DNA of 64,000 nt from Pseudomonas sp. M47T1 (GTDB lineage: Bacteria; Pseudomonadota; Gammaproteobacteria; Pseudomonadales; Pseudomonadaceae), in assembly GCF_000263855.1 (NCBI RefSeq), contig NZ_AJWX01000008.1, positions 62,001-126,000 on the forward strand, in the 5' to 3' direction. Numbering within the stretch: position 1 is the first letter of the stretch; every line of letters starts with the position of its first letter. A program made the translations under genes and the position numbers. Under the pieces are notes generated by a model. It did not search any database. It saw only the letters and a program-made list of their open reading frames with translations, and was not told the origin of the DNA. Shown one piece after another: positions 59,001 through 64,000 of this stretch.

Positions 59001-59095
59001 GTGGGAGCGGGCTTGCGCGTCAGGCGGCGAAAAGCACGCCGCGTGAATCCTGGCACTGCGCGGTGGCCTTTTCCCAAGTAGAACCCGCCCCCACG
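59001..59095. repeat. REP-type inverted repeat (family 1, degenerate)
   Basis: GTGGGAGCGGGCTTGCGCGTC and an imperfect inverse AGTAGAACCCGCCCCCAC follow the Nudix gene. The rest of the 58997-59315 gap carries the SUI1 leader, which has a GCCCC...GGGGC hairpin near 59236-59254 and no gene. Confidence 0.7.
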
Positions 59096-59315
59096 GAACA
59101 TTGCGATTGGTACAAAATGAAACGTCGCGAATCCTGTGCAAAATGCCGCTTTTTTGCACTTAGCAATCCTTGCATTTGCCGTTACACTGCGCGACCTTTT
59201 CAAGCTTCGGCCATCCCCATGGCCGCAGTAGCGCTGCCCCTGCCTGAGTGGGGCTTCGCGGTCGGAACCGCCCCGTGCGCCGGCCAGTTTTTTCGTCCTC
59301 ACAAGAGGATTGCCA

Positions 59316-59687
59316 GTGGCCAAAAAAGCCGCATCATTCGCCGCACTCGGCGGCCTGGTGTTCTCCACCGATGCAGGTCGGCATTGCCCGGACTGTCGTC
59401 AACCCGTAGATGCCTGCACCTGCAAGCAGAACGTCATCCCCGAAGGTGACGGCATTGCCCGTGTGCGTCGTGAAAGCAAGGGCCGGGGCGGCAAGACGGT
59501 GACCACCATCACCGGCGTCCCGCTGGCGCCAGACGACCTCAAGGAACTGGCCACCACCCTTAAGCGCCGCTGCGGTACGGGCGGTGCGCTGAAGGACGGT
59601 GTCATTGAAATCCAGGGCGACCACGTCGAGCTGCTGCTTGCCGAACTGGTCAAACAGGGTTTCAAGGCCAGGAAGTCCGGCGGCTGA
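59316..59687 (+). CDS. Translation initiation factor Sui1/YciH family
   Basis: 123 residues with a CPDCRQPVDACTC zinc-like cysteine cluster near the N-terminus and the eIF1/SUI1 fold (GGKTVTTITGVPL, LAELVKQGFKARK). Bacterial YciH can influence start-codon fidelity. The GTG at 59316 with AGAGGATTGCCA upstream is the likely start, giving the usual MAKKAASFAALGG N-terminus. Confidence 0.92.
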   Translation: MAKKAASFAALGGLVFSTDAGRHCPDCRQPVDACTCKQNVIPEGDGIARVRRESKGRGGKTVTTITGVPLAPDDLKELATTLKRRCGTGGALKDGVIEIQGDHVELLLAELVKQGFKARKSGG

Positions 59688-59722
59688 ACAGCTCCACGCC
59701 TAGCCATTTCTAAACTTGATGG

Positions 59723-59750
59723 TGCCAGTAGGGTCTACCCTGCACTGGCA
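59723..59750 (+). terminator. Hairpin after the SUI1 gene
   Basis: TGCCAGTAGGGT and ACCCTGCACTGGCA pair with a two-base bulge. No strong T-run follows, so it may be a weak terminator or part of the speA leader (59751-59826), which has a further small hairpin ACCGGCCGAATGACCGGT. Confidence 0.45.
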
Positions 59751-59826
59751 GGTAACCGTCATCTTCGCTTATTACACTGCACCGGCCGAATGACCGGTGG
59801 ATTCTGACTTTTTATAGGGGACTTCA

Positions 59827-61740
59827 ATGTCCGTACGACGCACACGCAAAGACGATGGCAGCCAATGGACAGTTGCGGACAGCCGCAGCGTTTATGGCAT
59901 TCGCCATTGGGGGGCCGGTTATTTCGCGATCAACGAGGCCGGGCGCGTGGAAGTGCGTCCCAATGGGCCGAAAAGCGCGCCTATCGACTTGTTCGAACAG
60001 GTGGATGAACTGCGCAAAAGCGGCCTGTCGCTGCCTTTGCTGGTCCGCTTCCCGGACATCCTGCAAGACCGCGTGCGCCAGCTGACCGGTGCTTTCGATG
60101 CCAACATCGAGCGCCTGGAATACCAGAGCAAGTACACCGCGCTGTACCCCATCAAAGTGAACCAGCAGGAAGCGGTGGTGGAAAACATCATCGCCACCCA
60201 GGACGTCTCCATCGGCCTTGAAGCCGGCTCCAAGCCCGAGCTGCTGGCCGTGCTGGCCCTGGCGCCGAAAGGCGGCACCATCGTCTGCAACGGCTACAAG
60301 GACCGCGAGTTCATCCGCCTGGCGCTGATGGGCCAGAAGCTGGGCCACAACGTCTTCATCGTCATCGAGAAAGAGTCGGAAGTGGCGCTGGTGATCGAAG
60401 AGGCCGCCGAGCTCAAGGTCACGCCGCAGGTAGGCCTGCGCGTGCGCCTGTCGTCCCTGGCGTCCAGCAAATGGGCCGACACGGGGGGCGAGAAATCCAA
60501 GTTCGGCCTGTCGGCTGCCCAGTTGATCTCGGTGGTGGAGCGCTTCCGCGCCGCCGGCCTGGACGACGGCATTCGCCTGCTGCACTTCCACATGGGCTCG
60601 CAGATCGCCAACCTGGCCGACTACCAGCACGGCTTCAAGGAAGCCATCCGCTATTACGGCGAGCTGCGCGCACTGGGCCTGCCGGTGGATCACATCGACG
60701 TGGGCGGCGGCCTGGGCGTGGACTACGACGGTACCCACTCGCGCAACGCCAGCTCCATCAACTACGACATGGATGACTACGCCGGTGTAGTAGTGGGCAT
60801 GCTCAAGGAGTTCTGTGACGCCCAGGGGCTGCCGCACCCGCACATTTTCTCCGAGAGCGGTCGCTCGCTGACCGCCCACCACGCCATGCTGGTGGTGCAG
60901 GTGACGGACGTCGAGAAGCACAACGACGAAGTGCCGGAGATCCAGGACAAGGAAAACCTGCCTGAAACCGTTCAGTGGCTGGTGGACCTGCTGGGCCCGA
61001 CCGACATCGAGATGGTCACCGAGACCTACTGGCGCGCCACTCACTACATGAGCGATGTGGCCACCCAGTACGCCGACGGCAAAATCACCCTGGCCCAGAA
61101 GGCCCTGGCTGAGCAGTGCTACTTTGCCGTGTGCCGTCGCCTGCACAACTCGCTGAAGGCGCGTCAGCGTTCGCACCGCATGGTACTGGACGAACTGAAC
61201 GACAAGTTGGCCGACAAGTACATCTGCAACTTCTCGGTGTTCCAGAGCCTGCCCGACACCTGGGCCATCGGCCAGGTACTGCCGATCCTGCCGCTGCATC
61301 GCCTGGACGAAGAACCCATGCGCCGCGCGGTGCTGCAAGACCTGACCTGCGACAGCGACGGCAAGATCAAGCAGTACGTGGACGAGCAGAGCATCGAGAC
61401 CAGCTTGCCCGTGCACTCGGTGAATGAAGGCGAGGACTATTTGCTGGGTATCTTCCTGGTGGGCGCCTACCAGGAAATCCTGGGTGACATGCACAACCTG
61501 TTCGGTGACACCGACTCGGTGAACATCTACCAGAACGCCGACGGCAGCTGCTACAGCGCCGGCATTGAAACCCATGACACCATCGAGGACATGCTGCGCT
61601 ATGTGCACTTGTCGCCCGAAGAGCTGATGAACCACTACCGTGACAAAGTGGCCAGCGCCAAGATCAGCCCGCGTGAACGTACTCAGTACCTGGACGCGCT
61701 GCGCCTGGGCCTGACCCGTTCCTCGTACCTGTCGTCGTGA
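59827..61740 (+). CDS. speA: Biosynthetic arginine decarboxylase SpeA
   Basis: 637 residues of the PLP-dependent fold-type III family: [14 protein letters not shown] (PLP lysine), [42 protein letters not shown]. It converts arginine to agmatine for putrescine synthesis. ATAGGGGACTTCA precedes the ATG. It is followed after five bases by an esterase gene. Confidence 0.97.
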   Translation: MSVRRTRKDDGSQWTVADSRSVYGIRHWGAGYFAINEAGRVEVRPNGPKSAPIDLFEQVDELRKSGLSLPLLVRFPDILQDRVRQLTGAFDANIERLEYQSKYTALYPIKVNQQEAVVENIIATQDVSIGLEAGSKPELLAVLALAPKGGTIVCNGYKDREFIRLALMGQKLGHNVFIVIEKESEVALVIEEAAELKVTPQVGLRVRLSSLASSKWADTGGEKSKFGLSAAQLISVVERFRAAGLDDGIRLLHFHMGSQIANLADYQHGFKEAIRYYGELRALGLPVDHIDVGGGLGVDYDGTHSRNASSINYDMDDYAGVVVGMLKEFCDAQGLPHPHIFSESGRSLTAHHAMLVVQVTDVEKHNDEVPEIQDKENLPETVQWLVDLLGPTDIEMVTETYWRATHYMSDVATQYADGKITLAQKALAEQCYFAVCRRLHNSLKARQRSHRMVLDELNDKLADKYICNFSVFQSLPDTWAIGQVLPILPLHRLDEEPMRRAVLQDLTCDSDGKIKQYVDEQSIETSLPVHSVNEGEDYLLGIFLVGAYQEILGDMHNLFGDTDSVNIYQNADGSCYSAGIETHDTIEDMLRYVHLSPEELMNHYRDKVASAKISPRERTQYLDALRLGLTRSSYLSS

Positions 61741-61745
61741 TCTAG

Positions 61746-62597
61746 ATGAAGGGACTGCTGGCAGTCCTGGGTGGGGTAGTGCTGGCCGCGCTTGCGGCCT
61801 GCTCGCCCCTCAAGGTGGTCGATCGCCTCACGCCCACCGACAGCTACCGGCTGACCGCGGGGGTGGCCTACGGCAACGACCCGCGCCAGCAGCTGGATAT
61901 CTACCAGCCCTTGAAACCACTGCCGGATCATCCGGTGGTGGTTTTTTTCTATGGGGGCACCTGGAACAGTGGCTCGCGCCAGCAATACCGCTTTGTCGGC
62001 GAGGCGCTGGCCTCGCGGGGCATTCTGGCGGTGGTGGCCGACTACCGACTTTATCCACAGGTGCGCTACCCGGATTTCCTCAAGGACAACGCTTCGGCGC
62101 TGGCCTGGACCTACCGGCATATCGAGCCTTATGGCGGCAACCTCAAGCGGCTGTTCGTGATGGGGCACAGTTCGGGGGCCTACAACGCGGCGATGATGGC
62201 GCTGGACCCGCGCTGGCTGGCGACCGAAGGCCTTACCCCGGCCATTCTGCATGGCTGGATAGGGCTGGCCGGGCCGTATGACTTCCTGCCCATCGAAAAC
62301 CCCGAGGCCAAGCCGGTGTTCTTCTCGCCCCATGAACCACCCGACTCGCAACCCATCAACCACCTGAGCGCCGGGGCTCCGCCCGCGCTGCTGATCGCGG
62401 CCAACAGCGACAGCCTCGTCAACCCCACCCGCAACACCCGGCACTTGGCGTTGCGCTTGCGCGAGCTGGGCGTGCCGGTGCAGGACTTCTACTACGACCG
62501 CATCAACCACGTTACCTTGGTGGGTAGCCTGGCAAAGCCCTTGCGCTGGATGGCGCCAGTGCTGCCCGATATCGTCGGTTTTGTCAGCCAACCCTGA
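61746..62597 (+). CDS. Lipoprotein alpha/beta hydrolase (esterase-like)
   Basis: 283 residues with a lipobox LAAC (lipidated Cys19) and an alpha/beta hydrolase fold of the BD-FAE/carboxylesterase type: oxyanion segment VFFYGGTWNSGSRQ, nucleophile elbow MGHSSGAYN, acid region LLIAANSDSLV and His in RINHVTLVG. It probably acts on small esters in the periplasm; substrate unknown. It starts five bases after speA, so may be co-transcribed. Confidence 0.87.
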   Translation: MKGLLAVLGGVVLAALAACSPLKVVDRLTPTDSYRLTAGVAYGNDPRQQLDIYQPLKPLPDHPVVVFFYGGTWNSGSRQQYRFVGEALASRGILAVVADYRLYPQVRYPDFLKDNASALAWTYRHIEPYGGNLKRLFVMGHSSGAYNAAMMALDPRWLATEGLTPAILHGWIGLAGPYDFLPIENPEAKPVFFSPHEPPDSQPINHLSAGAPPALLIAANSDSLVNPTRNTRHLALRLRELGVPVQDFYYDRINHVTLVGSLAKPLRWMAPVLPDIVGFVSQP

Positions 62598-62612
62598 AAC
62601 TCCCTGCCCACC

Positions 62613-62701
62613 TGCGGGAGCGGGCTCTGCCCGCGAAATTCGCACTGCGGATTGCCTTGGACACCGCGATGCATTCTTCGTGGGCAGAGCCCACTCCCAC
62701 A
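62613..62701. repeat. REP-type inverted repeat (family 1)
   Basis: TGCGGGAGCGGGCTCTGCCCGCGAA and inverse TGGGCAGAGCCCACTCCCAC separate the convergent esterase and MATE genes. Confidence 0.88.
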
Positions 62702-62714
62702 TCGAGACCATTGC

Positions 62715-64000
62715 CTACGAGGTGGTGTTAAACCACCCATCGCGCTTTTGCAGGCGCCAGCCCACCACACCCAGCGTCACCGCCCGCAGTGCCATGAACA
62801 GCAGAAAACTTATCCACAGCCCATGGTTGCCCAGCGCCATGGTCAATACCCCCACCGGCACCATCAATACCACGCTCAGCAACATCGCATTGCGCATTTC
62901 CCGCGCCCGCGTGGCGCCGATGAACAGCCCGTCCAGCAGGTAGCTCCACACCGCAATCAGCGGCAACACCGCCAGATACGGCAGGTACTGATCGGCCGTT
63001 GCACGTACGCTGGGGATGTTGGTCTGGGCGGCAATGAACAGGTGCCCGGCAAACAGAAATAGCAACGCAAAGGCCACGCTGGCCAACAATGACCAGCCAC
63101 AGGCCACCGTCATGGAACGGCGTAACTCGTCACGCTTGCCGGCACCAATGGCATGCCCACACAGGGCCTCCACGGCATGTGCCAAGCCGTCCAGGGCATA
63201 GGCGGTCACCATCAGGCCGTTGAGCAACAGCGCGTTGGCCGCCACCGTGGCATCGCCCAGCCGCGCGCCCTGCACGGTGATCAGGAAGAACACCAGTTGC
63301 AGGGCCAGGCTGCGCAGGAAGATGTCGCGGTTCACCACCAGCATCGGCTTCCAGTTTTGCCACACCTTCAACGCCGCCCAGGCCACGTGGCCTGGGTAGG
63401 CCCGCAAGGAAGGGCGGGTCAGGGCCAGGCCGATCAGCACCGACAGCCACTCCGACAGCACCGAAGCCCAGGCCGAGCCGATCACGCCGCCATTCAGGCC
63501 AATCACGAACCACAGGTTGAGGATGATGTTGGTGATGTTGGTCACCAGCAGTATCACCAGCGGCGCGCGGGCGTTCTGGGTGCCCAGGAACCAGCCCACC
63601 AGCGCATAGCTGGCCAGCGCCCCGGGCAGCCCCAACAGGCGTACCTGGAAGAAATCCCGGGTGCTTTGTTCCAGGGCCGCCGAGGGTTGCATCAGGCTCA
63701 GGGCCAAGTGGCTGAAGGGCAGGGCAATGGCCCACAGCAACAGCGAGAACAGCATGGCCAGGATCAAGCCCTGGGCCAGCACCTGGCGCAACCCGGCGCC
63801 GTCGTTGCGCCCGGCCGCCTGGGCGGCAAAGCCCGTGGCGCCCATGCGCAGGAAACCCATGGCCCAGGCCAGAAACCCATACAGGCTGGCGCCCACCGCC
63901 ACGGCGCCCAACTGGTGGGCATGGGGCAGGTGGCCGATAACGGTGCTGTCCACCAGCGCCACCAGCGGCACGGAAATATTGGAAAGTATCATCGGCGCGG
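62715..64000 (-). CDS. MATE-family efflux transporter (DinF-like), N-terminus outside window
   Basis: At least 428 residues with about twelve membrane helices; NISVPLVALVDSTVIGHLP, GFLRMGATGFAAQAAGR and VVNRDIFLRSLALQLVFF mark the DinF branch of MATE exporters, which use Na+ or H+ gradients to expel drugs or metabolites. The frame remains open through the right edge (residues A-P before the first Met), so the true start lies beyond base 64000. Substrate unknown. Confidence 0.9.
   Translation of the reverse strand, partial: APMILSNISVPLVALVDSTVIGHLPHAHQLGAVAVGASLYGFLAWAMGFLRMGATGFAAQAAGRNDGAGLRQVLAQGLILAMLFSLLLWAIALPFSHLALSLMQPSAALEQSTRDFFQVRLLGLPGALASYALVGWFLGTQNARAPLVILLVTNITNIILNLWFVIGLNGGVIGSAWASVLSEWLSVLIGLALTRPSLRAYPGHVAWAALKVWQNWKPMLVVNRDIFLRSLALQLVFFLITVQGARLGDATVAANALLLNGLMVTAYALDGLAHAVEALCGHAIGAGKRDELRRSMTVACGWSLLASVAFALLFLFAGHLFIAAQTNIPSVRATADQYLPYLAVLPLIAVWSYLLDGLFIGATRAREMRNAMLLSVVLMVPVGVLTMALGNHGLWISFLLFMALRAVTLGVVGWRLQKRDGWFNTTS

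Noticed and set aside
59824..61635. 603-codon minus-strand open frame
   Set aside because: It is antisense to speA and shows the His/Val/Gln-rich composition of shadow frames.
63980..63992. ATG at 63992 as start of the MATE transporter
   Set aside because: The frame is open upstream to the window edge and the first family helix would be cut; the real start must be outside.

Overview
The window is a chromosomal segment of a GC-rich gammaproteobacterium of the genus Pseudomonas, most likely the putida/fluorescens lineage. The evidence is gene order that matches well-known Pseudomonas neighbourhoods as I remember them (retS-purD-purH-fis-dusB; accC-accB-dsbD-gcbA-DUF2333-nudix-SUI1-speA; urtABCDE-ureDABC) and many intergenic inverted repeats of the Pseudomonas REP type. 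No rRNA, tRNA, CRISPR array, prophage or complete insertion sequence is visible. Both edge genes (an AGE-family epimerase at the left, a MATE transporter at the right) are cut by the window.

Layout. 1-3.4 kb: urease accessory genes ureE-ureF-ureG-ureJ on the minus strand behind a convincing sigma-54 promoter with two NtrC-like sites. 3.5-13.2 kb: a FabR/DesT-like TetR regulator, a secreted 12-residue-repeat protein, AsmA, a ferritin-like stress protein, OsmE, an unusual lipase, a DMT exporter, a PsiF protein, an AI-2E-family membrane protein and a short Hsp70-like protein. 13.4-14.7 kb: cbpA-cbpM, divergent from the Hsp70-like gene, with a sigma-32-like promoter. 14.8-25.1 kb: one large minus-strand urea block, urtABCDE-ureD-ureA-two GNATs-ureB-ureC, again headed by a sigma-54 promoter and an NtrC palindrome. 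Urea is thus imported by Urt and hydrolysed by urease, whose nickel centre is assembled by UreDEFG, and both halves look nitrogen-regulated.

25.4-30.5 kb: a small DUF3077-like gene with a striking pseudoknot-capable leader, then a copper block (PCu(A)C chaperone, Met-rich DUF2946 protein, OprC-type TonB receptor, PepSY membrane protein). 30.7-38.1 kb: two back-to-back cobalamin corrin-ring operons (cobL-cbiD-cobK on minus; cobG-cobH-cobI-cbiG/cobJ fusion on plus). 38.3-40.4 kb: a compact cassette of three unrecognised genes that appear to be diverged paralogues of one family; this is the best candidate for an undescribed system in the window.

40.4-63 kb: mostly core genes: marC, retS (hybrid kinase with degenerate ATP boxes), purD, purH, fis, dusB, a DUF3426 zinc-ribbon protein, prmA, accC, accB, dsbD, gcbA-like diguanylate cyclase, DUF2333, a Nudix hydrolase, SUI1/YciH, speA and a lipoprotein esterase. 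The usual aroQ gene between accB and dsbD is missing; the 444-bp gap holds what looks like its frameshifted, deleted remnant. Coding assignments come from reading the translated sequence; no database search was possible.
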